A stretch of 8,988 nucleotides of DNA, from positions 1 to 8,988 of the forward strand of contig JAOUET010000064.1 of NCBI GenBank assembly GCA_029858605.1, given 5' to 3'. The notes below the pieces were generated by a model. It made no database searches. It saw nothing but the letters and a program-made list of their open reading frames with translations, and was not told where the DNA came from. Shown one piece after another: positions 1 to 6,437 of the stretch. A program made the position numbers and the translations under genes. The stretch comes from Coriobacteriia bacterium. Lineage in GTDB: Bacteria; Actinomycetota; Coriobacteriia; Anaerosomatales; JAENZW01. Every line of letters begins with the position of its first letter. Within the stretch, counting starts at the first letter, position 1.

Positions 1-34
1 ACTCGCTACCAGCTCAACTAGATCGGAGGATCTT

Positions 35-832
35 ATGTCACGAACGTACGTGATCACAGGGACTGCTTCAGGTATCGCTGCGGCCACCGCGCGAATGCTG
101 AAGGAGGCCGGCAACAAGGTCATCGGCATAGACATCAACGACGCCGACATCGTAGCCGACCTCAGCACCAAGCAAGGGCGACTGGACGCGGCGAACAAGG
201 CGATCGAGGTTTCCGGTGGCAACATCGACGCCGTCATCGCCTGCGCGGGACTCGCACATCCGATCGCGAAGACGGTCTCGGTGAACTACTTCGGCATGAG
301 CGAGTTCCTCGAAGCACTTGCACCCACTCTCGCCAAGGCGGAGGCTCCACGCGCAGTGCTCATCAGCTCGATGGCGTCGCTCATGCCCAACGACGCGGCA
401 CTCGTCGAGGCGATGTGCGCCGACGACGAGGCCACGGCCCTCGCCCGCGCTCAGGAGCTGGTTGATGCGGGCGACGGTACCGATCAGCTCATCTACGGCT
501 CGACGAAGCGAGCGATCGCCCGCTGGGTCCGCCGTCAGTGCATCAAGCCGCAGTGGGCGGGCGAGGGCATTCCGCTGAACGCGATCGGCCCGGGCATCGT
601 GCGCACGCCGATGGTGGCCGACATGATCGCGACGGAGGAGGCCCGCGCGGCCCTCGACGAGCAGGTGCCGATGCCGTTGAACTACTACCTGGAACCGGAG
701 AACGTGGCGTATCTGCTCATCTGGCTGGCAAGCGTCGAGAACACGCACGTCACCGGGCAGACAATCTACATCGACGGCGGATCGGACGCCGCGCTGCGCG
801 GCGAGAACGTCTGGGATCTTGCCACCGGCTGA
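35..832 (+). CDS. SDR-family oxidoreductase, 3-alpha-hydroxysteroid dehydrogenase/carbonyl reductase-like
   Basis: A 265-aa cytosolic NAD(P)-dependent short-chain dehydrogenase/reductase, predicted to interconvert an alcohol and a ketone. The N-terminal cofactor motif is TGTASGIA (residues 8-15), with Ala where most SDRs have the last Gly. The acidic GIDINDAD strand end suggests NAD preference. The CAG motif (70-72), catalytic Asn84 in VNYFG, Ser111/112 in LISSMAS, and Tyr154/Lys158 in YGSTK are all present. NAIGPGIVRTPM and a C-terminal VTGQTIYIDGGSDA follow. The overall pattern (GIDI.DADI.ADLST, SVNYFG, VISS.AS) resembles Comamonas 3-alpha-HSD/carbonyl reductase (HsdA). Substrate is not determined. 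GGAGG at 26-30 lies four bases before the ATG. No convincing attC follows, so it may sit outside the cassette array or in a cassette with a decayed site. Confidence 0.88.
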   Translation: MSRTYVITGTASGIAAATARMLKEAGNKVIGIDINDADIVADLSTKQGRLDAANKAIEVSGGNIDAVIACAGLAHPIAKTVSVNYFGMSEFLEALAPTLAKAEAPRAVLISSMASLMPNDAALVEAMCADDEATALARAQELVDAGDGTDQLIYGSTKRAIARWVRRQCIKPQWAGEGIPLNAIGPGIVRTPMVADMIATEEARAALDEQVPMPLNYYLEPENVAYLLIWLASVENTHVTGQTIYIDGGSDAALRGENVWDLATG

Positions 833-910
833 TCTTGCGATTGCACGGTCCATGGGTCGGGAGAGCTCGCTGGGTAGGCCACTCGTCGGACGAACACCTG
901 GGGGCTACTG

Positions 911-1219
911 GTGAATCCAATCGTCTTCGGACTGCTGGCGGGGCTGGTCTTCGGCGTCCTTGACGTCCTGGTGATGATTCCGCTCGATCTCCCGGACAAG
1001 AAGGCGGCAATGGCTGGGGCCTTCGCGGGGCGATTCGCAATCGGCTTCTTCATCCCCTTGGTGGACATGCCTTTGCCCGTTTGGGTGATCGGCATGCTCG
1101 TGGGCCTCCTACTGAGCCTATCTGACGCAATCATCACCAAGGCCTACGTGCCGATTATCGGCATTGGTGTGGCGGGCGGCGGCGTGATTGGGTGGCTCGC
1201 CGGGATGTTGGTCGGCTAG
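911..1219 (+). CDS. small hypothetical integral membrane protein
   Basis: A 102-aa very hydrophobic protein with about four membrane segments (roughly residues 3-23, 34-52, 56-75 and 80-101). The only clearly polar stretch is a short LDLPDKKAA loop. It starts with GTG; GGGGG just upstream (about 900-904) has normal Shine-Dalgarno spacing, which decides the start. It begins with a G-x-x-x-G-x-x-FG-x-x-D pattern also seen in the membrane protein at 3750-4145, so the two may be distant relatives. I recognise no catalytic motif and no named family. The stop codon overlaps the left end of an attC-like repeat, as expected for a cassette gene. Confidence 0.78.
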   Translation: MNPIVFGLLAGLVFGVLDVLVMIPLDLPDKKAAMAGAFAGRFAIGFFIPLVDMPLPVWVIGMLVGLLLSLSDAIITKAYVPIIGIGVAGGGVIGWLAGMLVG

Positions 1220-1311
1220 CCAGCAGGTCGAGCAGACAGGGTGCCCGCAACGATAGACTTGGTGACGACCGCGCGGACGCGCCCGGCAGCGCATCCGCCA
1301 GTACGTTATGT
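1213..1311 (+). repeat. attC-like site 1
   Basis: Imperfect inverted repeat after the 102-aa gene. L'' is GCAGGT, extra C, GAGCAG (about 1223-1235). It pairs with L' GGCAGCGCATCCGC (1285-1298) at 9 of 12 positions if that C is unpaired, an attC hallmark. The R' position is GTTATGT (1305-1311). R'' is degenerate and overlaps the stop codon. The loop carries TAGACT (1254-1259), 79 bp before the next start. Confidence 0.55.
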
Positions 1312-1338
1312 TGCCACGGCGAGAGGCTGTTGCTAGCA

Positions 1339-1782
1339 ATGTGGCAGAAGAGGGGTACCTGCATTGCGGTGAACGCCGCTCTTATGGCATTCCTCTTTCT
1401 GTCTGCGTCCTTCAACAAGGAGTATCTGCGTCCCGCCTACACCGGAGGAGCTGTTCTCGCTACGCTCACCGGCAGCTACTCCAATTTCATGGCAGCCTAC
1501 GTGATAAGCCTCTCCCCAGCTTGCCCTATTCTCACGAGGATGTTCGCTCCAACAAAGGGAACAGCGGTAGTCGTCGCAACAGCCATAGGCGTGTTCGCCA
1601 TCCTGACCATCGAAGAAGTGACATCCATTCTTGGCGTCAGTGAGGTACGTGATGGACACGACGTCATCGCCAGCGCGCTTGGCGCATCTTGCGCGATTCT
1701 CACCTTTCTTCTTCTGAGACAGATCATGCGACCCAAAGAGAATGAGGCACAACCGCCGGATGCGATGGAGAGACCACAGTAG
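1339..1782 (+). CDS. hypothetical membrane protein with a VanZ-like C-terminal pattern
   Basis: A 147-aa protein with about four membrane segments (residues 6-24, 44-61, 75-95, 107-128) and a hydrophilic tail. A conserved-looking NKEYLRPAY stretch follows the first segment, and DGHDVIASALGA (105-116) precedes the last. The D-x-x-D-x-x-A-S-x-x-G arrangement resembles the last helix of VanZ-like or related small membrane proteins, but family membership is uncertain. The ATG at 1339 has a GAGAGG at 1321-1326, a rather long 12-base spacing. A GTG at 1369 is an alternative start. The gene looks less GC-rich than its neighbours, consistent with separate origin in a cassette. It lies between attC-like sites 1 and 2. 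Confidence 0.72.
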   Translation: MWQKRGTCIAVNAALMAFLFLSASFNKEYLRPAYTGGAVLATLTGSYSNFMAAYVISLSPACPILTRMFAPTKGTAVVVATAIGVFAILTIEEVTSILGVSEVRDGHDVIASALGASCAILTFLLLRQIMRPKENEAQPPDAMERPQ

Positions 1783-1860
1783 TCGGGGGACCGATTCTAC
1801 CGGTCACACACCGATACCTCAGATGACTTGCAGTCGGCTTCCCACCGAGGAATCGGCGGG

Positions 1861-1952
1861 TGTCAACATGGCCAGCGCTTCGAGCGGACTACAGTAGGCG
1901 CTAGCATGGAAGGGAGCGGCACGGTCGCCGCTCAAGCGCAAGCACGTTGGCG
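1861..1952 (+). repeat. attC site 2 (best structural match)
   Basis: R'' TGTCAAC (1861-1867) pairs with R' GTTGGCG (1946-1952). The L'' arm GCGCTT-c-GAGCGG (1875-1887) is perfectly complementary to L' CCGCTCAAGCGC (1928-1939) over 12 bp once the single extrahelical C at 1881 is left unpaired. That one-base asymmetry is the strand-choice signal of true attC sites. The 92-bp length and a 40-bp variable loop are normal. The loop contains TACAGT (1890-1895). Confidence 0.85.
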
Positions 1953-2030
1953 GCAGGAGCGCCGGTCGCGTACCGCAATCGTGTGTCGAGGGGAACAGTG
2001 GACCGTAGTGCAGTCTCCGGGGGAGGCAAT

Positions 2031-2219
2031 ATGCCAGGCGTAGCGTTCAGTGTTGTGAAGCGGGATGACCTTGTACCTGTTTGTCCTCATTGCGGGGCAG
2101 AGCTGCCCGAGGTGTACATGAGGACCAAGGGAGCAGGCTTCGTCGAGGGCAAGAACGTCATGTACTTCTGCCCCCATTGCTCGAAGGTGCTGGGATTCGG
2201 TCAGAGTCGCATGATCTAG
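2031..2219 (+). CDS. small zinc-ribbon protein
   Basis: A 62-aa protein with two CPHC knuckles, CPHCGAELPEVY near residue 18 and FCPHCSKVLGFGQSRMI near residue 47, spaced as in a four-cysteine zinc ribbon. The fold is clear; the partner (nucleic acid or protein) is not. The frame is open upstream to 1947, but ATG 2031 has a strong GGGGGAGG at 2019-2026 and gives a protein beginning just before the ribbon. The upstream part would be read from the end of attC site 2, so it is not expected to be coding. It is the only gene of its cassette, between attC sites 2 and 3. Confidence 0.8.
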   Translation: MPGVAFSVVKRDDLVPVCPHCGAELPEVYMRTKGAGFVEGKNVMYFCPHCSKVLGFGQSRMI

Positions 2220-2267
2220 ACGCGTGGGTACGCGTGCGCAGCCCGGTGTGGCGGCCCTGCTCCGCCG

Positions 2268-2362
2268 GCTGGCCAGCGGATCGAGCAGACTCGGGCGCTC
2301 GGAAGCTAGACTAGATCGCAAGCGGAGCGCTTCGCCTGCAGCTCACACGCTTGACGTTGGGC
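2268..2362 (+). repeat. attC site 3
   Basis: R' is a perfect GTTGGGC (2356-2362) preceded by GCTTGAC. The L'' arm GCGGAT-c-GAGC (2276-2286) pairs with L' GCTCACACGC (2341-2350), with an extrahelical C at 2282. R'' is degenerate (around 2265-2271). A second stem involves GGCGCTCGG and GGAGCGCTTCGCC. The loop carries TAGACT (2307-2312), 76 bp before the acetyltransferase start. Confidence 0.72.
2307..2312 (+). promoter_or_regulatory. candidate -10 hexamer TAGACT in the attC 3 loop
   Basis: TAGACT fits the TANNNT -10 core and lies 76 bp before the acetyltransferase ATG. There is no good -35 at 17 bp. Support comes mainly from the same hexamer type recurring at a similar place in other attC loops (1254, 3193, 3676, 6472). 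Confidence 0.35.
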
Positions 2363-2388
2363 GGCAAAGGTCAAACAGGAGTCACAAG

Positions 2389-2949
2389 ATGCCCTCAAGA
2401 ACCGAAAAAGAGAAGATGTTGGCCGGAGAGAGCTACAACTGTCTTGACCCTGACTTGGCCACTGAACGCCAGAAGGTCAAGGAGCTGCTCCGGGTCCACA
2501 ATCTGACCGGGACCTTGCGTGAACGACAGGCCATCCTCCAGCAGCTGTTGGGACACATCGGCCAGGATTCGATCATCGAGCCACCCTTCTACTGCACCTA
2601 CGGTCAGAACATCCACATCGGCGATCACGTCTATCTGAACTTCTCGTGTACCATCATCGACAACAATGAGGTGCATATCGGCGACCATGTCATGGTCGGG
2701 CCGGTCGTACAGATCTACACCGCGTCCCATCCCCTTCAGGCGGAAGCCAGGAACCAGGGCTGGGAAGTAGCCAAGCCGGTAGTCATCGAGGACAACGTAT
2801 GGCTGGGGGGCGGCGCCATTCTCCTGCCAGGGGTGAGGATAGGCCAGAATGCCGTGGTGGGCGCAGGAGCGGTCGTCCCTCGGAGTGTTCCAGCGAATAC
2901 GGTCGTGGCGGGGAATCCGGCCAGGGTGATTAGGGAGATCGAGCAGTAG
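2389..2949 (+). CDS. maltose/galactoside O-acetyltransferase-family protein (left-handed beta-helix)
   Basis: A 186-aa acetyl-CoA-dependent sugar O-acetyltransferase of the LacA/Maa/NodL group, expected to act as a cytosolic trimer. The N-terminal maltose-acetyltransferase domain is at about residues 5-58 (EKEKMLAGESYNCLDPDL). Hexapeptide repeats run from about 65 to 175 (IHIGDHVYLNF, VHIGDHVMVGP, VVIEDNVWLGG, VRIGQNAVVGAGAVV). Catalytic His114 is in TASHPL. The WLGGGAILLPGV loop and C-terminal VVAGNPARVIREI are typical, and the length is normal. The true sugar acceptor is unknown. The frame is open to 2224 through attC site 3, but AGGAG at 2377-2381 and the family N-terminus place the start at ATG 2389, 26 bases after R'. 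Confidence 0.92.
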   Translation: MPSRTEKEKMLAGESYNCLDPDLATERQKVKELLRVHNLTGTLRERQAILQQLLGHIGQDSIIEPPFYCTYGQNIHIGDHVYLNFSCTIIDNNEVHIGDHVMVGPVVQIYTASHPLQAEARNQGWEVAKPVVIEDNVWLGGGAILLPGVRIGQNAVVGAGAVVPRSVPANTVVAGNPARVIREIEQ

Positions 2950-3005
2950 CAACTGGCCAGAGGGCCTCAAGCGAGACAGATGAGCCGTCCGCTCGGAAGT
3001 CCGGG
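2947..3005 (+). repeat. possible short degenerate attC
   Basis: The left half, CAAC-tg-GGCCAG then CTCAAGCGAGAC (2950-2977), closely parallels the left half of attC site 2 and overlaps the acetyltransferase stop. A weak partner GTCCGCTC (2987-2994) and an R'-like GTCCGGG (2999-3005) would give a 59-bp site. There is no TANNNT in its loop. It may be only a surviving half-site. Confidence 0.35.
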
Positions 3006-3012
3006 GTATCAC

Positions 3013-3195
3013 ATGGGCCACGTAGATGATGGGGATTGGCGTGTGGCCTTCGACGTGACGCGGTGTCCAGTTGCCGACTACTTCGCTCGAGAAGGTCTGT
3101 CCGGCCTTTGCGCGGCATCGTTCTGCGATCTTGACTTCCGTCTGGCCTCAGAATGGAATGCCGAGCTGTGTCGTCCGCTCACGATCTCGCGGTAG
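3013..3195 (+). pseudogene. C-terminal fragment resembling L-2-amino-thiazoline-4-carboxylate (ATC) hydrolase
   Basis: A 60-aa open frame whose sequence VAFDVTRCPVADYFAREGLSG, then LC..SFCDLDFRLASEWN.ELCRPLTISR, resembles the C-terminal part of ATC-hydrolase-like proteins as I recall that family (a T-R-C motif, a C-D-x-D-F segment and a conserved R-x-x-T-I run). Such proteins are usually near 200 aa, so about the first two thirds are absent. The usual Gly- and Cys-containing extreme C-terminus is also missing, because the TAG stop lies inside the attC-like repeat at 3145-3239. ATG 3013 has GGGG at 3003-3006; ATG 2980 in the same frame has no ribosome site. It is either a decayed gene captured in a cassette or a translated domain remnant. 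The family assignment is from memory. Confidence 0.5.
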
Positions 3196-3239
3196 ACTGA
3201 TCACGTAGCGGCGCGCAGCTCATCCGCAAGGTCTTGGGA
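3145..3239 (+). repeat. attC-like site 4, overlapping a coding end
   Basis: The right half GCAGCTCATCCGC (about 3215-3226), then AAGGTCTTGGGA, follows the L'-R' order of sites 3 and 6. Its L'' partner is about CCGAGCTGTG (3161-3170), and an R''-like GCCTCAG lies at 3145-3151. The loop holds TAGACT (3193-3198), 78 bp before the next start codon. R' is poor, so the right edge is approximate. Confidence 0.45.
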
Positions 3240-3276
3240 GGGACGGCGGGGGAGCACTGGCAGGGGGGCGGACGCC

Positions 3277-3618
3277 ATGGATGACGCGGAACGGCCCGCA
3301 CACAAGCCGCCATCACCTTTTCTGTCGCTGCCATCGACGAGCGTCGGCAAGTGGTCAGCCCGTCTGCTTCTGCTGTCTCTAGTCCTGGCGTTGCTCAACT
3401 CCTTCGTGGTGATGCCCGTGACCGAACAGCGGACGAGTCTCGAGCTGGCGCAGGCGGTGTTCAACTTCGCAGCCTGGCTCTGCGTTGCTTCCGCTGGCAC
3501 AAGCGGGTTGTTCGCCCTGGTGGTGAAGCGTGAGCGCTCCTGGGCCGTAGTGCTTTCGGTCGTCATCCTGGCCTTGACGGTGGGGCTCATGGTCACGGAC
3601 CTCATCATCCCGGCGTAG
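3277..3618 (+). CDS. hypothetical small membrane protein
   Basis: A 113-aa protein with a 25-residue polar, proline-rich N-terminus and three probable membrane segments (about residues 28-48, 60-83 and 89-111), ending right after the last helix. A KRER positive cluster lies between segments two and three, suggesting a cytoplasmic loop there. No family or catalytic motif is recognised. ATG 3277 has a good AGGGGGG at 3262-3268 with eight-base spacing. It is alone in its cassette, between attC-like sites 4 and 5. Confidence 0.78.
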   Translation: MDDAERPAHKPPSPFLSLPSTSVGKWSARLLLLSLVLALLNSFVVMPVTEQRTSLELAQAVFNFAAWLCVASAGTSGLFALVVKRERSWAVVLSVVILALTVGLMVTDLIIPA

Positions 3619-3634
3619 CGAGGTTCTGTCGCCC

Positions 3635-3720
3635 ACCGAACCAGCGCGTCAATCTGGTGCGCGCAAGCGTTCGGCTAGAATGTGACCACTAGCGCGCAGT
3701 TCACGCGCTCGACGTCGGAC
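3635..3720 (+). repeat. attC site 5
   Basis: R'' ACCGAAC (3635-3641) pairs with R' GTCGGAC (3714-3720). L'' GCGCGT-CAATCTG (3644-3656) pairs with L' CAGTTCACGCGC (3697-3708), with one extra base in the L'' arm. The 86-bp length is normal. The loop carries TAGAAT (3676-3681). R' differs from GTTRRRY at one base, but the ends remain complementary. Confidence 0.75.
3676..3681 (+). promoter_or_regulatory. candidate -10 hexamer TAGAAT in the attC 5 loop
   Basis: TAGAAT is one base from the TATAAT consensus and lies 68 bp before the presumed ACG start at 3750. No strong -35 is visible 17 bp upstream. The recurrence in sibling sites is the main support. Confidence 0.4.
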
Positions 3721-3749
3721 CGAGTCTTCCTGGGGGCGGGGGAAGTCGA

Positions 3750-4145
3750 ACGACTACCTATCTCATCGTCGGCGTGGTCAGCGGGGTCCTGTTCGGGATC
3801 ATGGACGGGGTCGTCAACGCGAATCCCTTCGCCCAACGGCTGCTCGAGGTCTACAAGCCTATCGCTCGAACCTCGGTCAATCCCGTCGCAGGCATCGTGA
3901 TCGATCTCGCGTACGGATTCGTGATGGCAGGTGTCTTCCTGCTTCTCTACGAGAGCCTGCCGGGGTCAAGCGGTCTTCTCAAAGGAATCAGCTTCGCAGT
4001 GCTCGTTTGGTTCTTCCGGGTGGCCATGTCCATCGCGTCGCAATGGATGATGTTTCGCGTGCGGGCGCAAACTGTGTTGTACTCCCTTCTCACAGGGCTC
4101 GGCGAGATGCGGGTCCTCGGCATTCTGTATGGATTGACACTGTAG
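3750..4145 (+). CDS. small hypothetical membrane protein, apparent ACG start
   Basis: A 131-aa hydrophobic protein with about four membrane segments (residues 4-24, 48-68, 74-96, 108-130). The motif YLIVGVVSGVLFGIMDGV opens it, and GFVMAGVFLLLY and LLTGLGEMRVLGILYGL follow. No named family is recognised. The only conventional start in frame is GTG 3774, which has no ribosome site and would cut into the first membrane helix. ACG at 3750 sits six bases after GGGGGAA (3737-3743), and the frame reads T-T-Y-L-I-V-G from there, as if ATG had become ACG. So the start is either a rare ACG or a damaged one. The gene lies alone between attC sites 5 and 6. Confidence 0.65.
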   Translation, partial: TTTYLIVGVVSGVLFGIMDGVVNANPFAQRLLEVYKPIARTSVNPVAGIVIDLAYGFVMAGVFLLLYESLPGSSGLLKGISFAVLVWFFRVAMSIASQWMMFRVRAQTVLYSLLTGLGEMRVLGILYGLTL

Positions 4146-4180
4146 CTCGCGGCGTGAGCACCGGCCTGGCCCGCGTTTCC

Positions 4181-4258
4181 ACCTGACGCACGCTAGCGAG
4201 GTATCCTCGGCAGGGAAGCGTGCGCTGCGCCTCGCAGCTCACGTGCTTGACGTTGGGC
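4181..4258 (+). repeat. attC site 6
   Basis: R' is a perfect GTTGGGC (4252-4258). R'' ACCTGAC is at 4181-4187. The L'' arm GCACG-ctAG-CGAGG (4188-4201) pairs with L' CCTCGCAGCTCACGTGC (about 4230-4246) with a small asymmetry. The right 25 bp match those of attC site 3 at 23 of 25 positions. The loop has TATCCT (4202-4207), 72 bp before the next start. A nested CGAGG-tat-CCTCG hairpin is also possible. Confidence 0.7.
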
Positions 4259-4279
4259 CAGACGAGAGAGACTTCGGGA

Positions 4280-4777
4280 ATGTGGAATCCGTTCGCCCGC
4301 AAGAGTGAGTCACCGCGAGAACCGCAGATGTCGCCGTTCCCGATGTCTCCCGACGGCGTCTACTCGGCGCTCGAGCCCTACATGCGCGATGAGAAGCCGA
4401 TGGACTTCTTCTTCGAGTTCTACATCATGGAGGTCGTCGGCGCGCTCCCGCCAGAAACCGCCGAAGCGCTCGACGAGTTCGTGAAGGAGAATGCAGAGGC
4501 CTTCGATACCGGCGACTGGCGCTCCGAGGTGCACAGCGGTTTCGGGCTCTCTGACACCATCGGCATCGCCATCCTGGACCTCTGGTACCGAAAGAGCGGG
4601 CCCGCGCGCCAGCGGGTCGATGAGTACTACGCGCAGCGCTTCGCGATTGACTTCTCCGCCGAGTACTTCTCGGACGACGGCGAGATCGACATGTGGCCCG
4701 AAGGTGAGCTGGAGGCGGCGAAGGCACGTATCGCCGCACACACCGACACACCCGGCGATCCAGGCCTGATCACCTAA
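4280..4777 (+). CDS. hypothetical acidic protein
   Basis: A 165-aa soluble protein with no signal peptide or membrane segment and a strong acidic bias (many D and E). It opens with MWNPFARKSESPREP, then has an aromatic run near residues 40-50 (PMDFFFEFYIMEVVGALP), a helical TAEALDEFVKENAEAFD region, and LSDTIGIAILDLWYRKSGPARQRVDEYY in the middle. I recognise no family. ATG 4280 follows GAGAGAG (4264-4270) at nine bases; the longer frame to 4220 lies inside attC site 6 and is not favoured. It converges on the catalase gene, whose stop lies 30 bases away on the other strand. Confidence 0.75.
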   Translation: MWNPFARKSESPREPQMSPFPMSPDGVYSALEPYMRDEKPMDFFFEFYIMEVVGALPPETAEALDEFVKENAEAFDTGDWRSEVHSGFGLSDTIGIAILDLWYRKSGPARQRVDEYYAQRFAIDFSAEYFSDDGEIDMWPEGELEAAKARIAAHTDTPGDPGLIT

Positions 4778-4798
4778 TGCAGTGATCCCCGTTGGGGT
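4766..4798. terminator. tandem hairpins between convergent genes, possible bidirectional terminator
   Basis: GATCAC (4768-4773) pairs with GTGATC (4782-4787) across the stop codon of the 165-aa gene. It is followed by CCCC-gtt-GGGG (4787-4797). They sit between two convergent stops (4777 and 4807). No U-run follows on either strand, so termination is only a guess. A GTTGGGG here superficially resembles an attC R' end. Confidence 0.3.
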
Positions 4799-4806
4799 CG
4801 CCGCTG

Positions 4807-6318
4807 CTACCGCGCGGTTGCCTCAGCTCTCTTCTCGTCGGAGAGTCGTGCCAGCCGTTCGACCTCAGCGCTGTCCACATGGACACCTTCGGCCACGCTT
4901 GTTCCGAGATCGGGGTCGACCTTGTAGAAGACAGCGCACTGGCGCATCCGAATGCGCTCATGGGCGTTCTTGAGGTGGCCGACGATGTTGCTGATGAGGT
5001 GATCGCGATCCTCATCGGTCATCACGTCGCGGAACAGCGCCCGAGGCTGGACGAAGTCGTCGTTCGGGTGCGGGTACGGCGTGCGACCCGTCAAGCCCTC
5101 CACCTGCATGCCCGGATCGGCCGAACTGGGATCGGGGGCGGGGCCACCCATGCTGTTGGGCCAGTAGTTCGGCCCGCCGGCGCCGTTGTCGTCGAAGCGC
5201 ATCGCCCCGTCACGCTGGTAGCTGTTCATCGGCGCATTCTTGGGCGCGTTGATCGGCAGCAGGTGGTAGTTCGGCCCGAGACGATGCAGGTGCGTGTCGT
5301 GGTAGCTGAACAGCCGCGCCTGCAGCATCTTGTCGTTGGACGGGCCGATCCCCGGCACGAAGTTGCTCGGATTGAATGCGGCCTGCTCCGTCTCTGCGAA
5401 GTAGTTGTCTGGATTGCGGTCAAGCACAAGACGCCCCACGGTCGTCGGCGGATAGTCGGCGTGAGGCCAGACCTTGGTGATGTCGAAGACGTCGAAGCGG
5501 TACTCCGCGGCTTCGGCCACGGGCATGATCTGCATTTCGAGACGCCACGAAGGGTACTCACCCCGCTCGATGGCTTCGAACAGGTCGCGCGTGGCATGGT
5601 CTGGATCACTCGCCTTCATGGCGTCGGCCTCCGCGGCTGTGAAGTTCTTGATGCCCTGTTCGGTCTTGAAGTGGTACTGGACGTAGAACTGCTCGCCGGC
5701 GGCGTTGTACCAGACATACGTGTGGCTGCTGTAGCCGTTCATGTTTCGGTACGTAGCCGGAGTGCCGCGATCGGAGAAGAGCACCATCACCTGGTGTACC
5801 GACTCAGGAGTGAGCGAGAGGAAGTCCCAGAACATGTCCGGATCCTTTAGGTTCGTGCGTGGGTTGCGTTTCTGCGTGTGGATGAAGTCCGCGAACTTGA
5901 GCGGGTCGCGGATGAAGAAGACCGGCGTGTTGTTGCCTGTCATGTCGTAGTTGCCCTCTTCGGTGTAGAACTTGATGGCGAAGCCGCGTGGGTCGCGCTC
6001 GGCATCGGCCGAGCCTTTCTCGCCCCCGACGGTGGAGAAGCGGACGAATACCTCGGTCTTCTTGCCGACTTCCGAGAGAAACGCCGCCCTCGTGTACTGG
6101 GTCACATCGGCCGTCACTTCGAAGTAGCCGTGCGCACCGGCCCCCTTTGCATGCACAACGCGCTCAGGGATGCGCTCCCGGTCGAAGTGCCCCAGTTTCT
6201 CGAGCAGATGCACGTCCTGCATCAGTACTGGACCGCGCTCGCCCGCGGTCATCGAGTTCTGGTCGTCGTCTACCGGCTTGCCGAAACCTGTCGTCAAGCC
6301 ATCACCTCTGTCACGCAT
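4807..6318 (-). CDS. katA: small-subunit monofunctional heme catalase
   Basis: A complete 503-aa catalase that converts hydrogen peroxide to water and oxygen, expected to be a cytosolic heme tetramer. Catalytic His56 is in RVVHAKGAGAHGYFEV and Asn129 in GNNTPVFFIRDP. The proximal heme ligand Tyr339 is in RLFSYHDTH, with Arg335 before it. SADAERDPRGFAIKFYTEEGNYD, FIHTQKRNP, NPDNYFAETEQAAF, PNYHLLPINAP and YWPNSMGG are all family-typical. The length fits the small-subunit type without the C-terminal flavodoxin-like domain. The start is ATG at 6318, with AGGGAGGG at 6326-6333 on the minus strand, seven bases away. It is antisense to almost every other gene, apparently sharing a cassette with the 165-aa gene, so it needs its own promoter in 6319-6437. 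Confidence 0.97.
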   Translation of the reverse strand: MRDRGDGLTTGFGKPVDDDQNSMTAGERGPVLMQDVHLLEKLGHFDRERIPERVVHAKGAGAHGYFEVTADVTQYTRAAFLSEVGKKTEVFVRFSTVGGEKGSADAERDPRGFAIKFYTEEGNYDMTGNNTPVFFIRDPLKFADFIHTQKRNPRTNLKDPDMFWDFLSLTPESVHQVMVLFSDRGTPATYRNMNGYSSHTYVWYNAAGEQFYVQYHFKTEQGIKNFTAAEADAMKASDPDHATRDLFEAIERGEYPSWRLEMQIMPVAEAAEYRFDVFDITKVWPHADYPPTTVGRLVLDRNPDNYFAETEQAAFNPSNFVPGIGPSNDKMLQARLFSYHDTHLHRLGPNYHLLPINAPKNAPMNSYQRDGAMRFDDNGAGGPNYWPNSMGGPAPDPSSADPGMQVEGLTGRTPYPHPNDDFVQPRALFRDVMTDEDRDHLISNIVGHLKNAHERIRMRQCAVFYKVDPDLGTSVAEGVHVDSAEVERLARLSDEKRAEATAR

Positions 6319-6437
6319 GGCCTGTCCCTCCCTCAGAGCCAGCGCTCTTCATCCTGCAGCGAGTTCTGCAGTAGTCGCGCGATGCTCTCCCACATATGTT
6401 TGCCTGCTTCCGCCACAGCCAAACGCAGAGGTCGATT
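6319..6437 (-). promoter_or_regulatory. catalase leader with paired palindromes
   Basis: The minus-strand leader of the catalase holds two CTGCAG palindromes one helical turn and a bit apart (6354-6359 and 6366-6371, 12 bp repeat) and a perfect ACATATGT palindrome (6392-6399). A TTGGCT about 18 bp before CATATG could be a weak promoter. No recognisable PerR, OxyR or Fur box is seen. Confidence 0.3.

Noticed and set aside
68..853. 261-codon minus-strand frame
   Set aside because: Antisense shadow of the dehydrogenase, Arg/Asp-rich with no motif.
1791..1856. CCGATTC/GAATCGG inverted repeat as a second attC or terminator
   Set aside because: Only 7 bp with a 52-base loop, no R boxes and no U-run.
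2224..2388. 55-residue N-terminal extension of the acetyltransferase
   Set aside because: It reads through attC site 3; the family N-terminus and ribosome site fit ATG 2389.
4792..5850. 352-codon open frame on the plus strand
   Set aside because: It lies wholly antisense to the catalase, whose motifs are complete; its product is a low-complexity Val/Arg-rich shadow.
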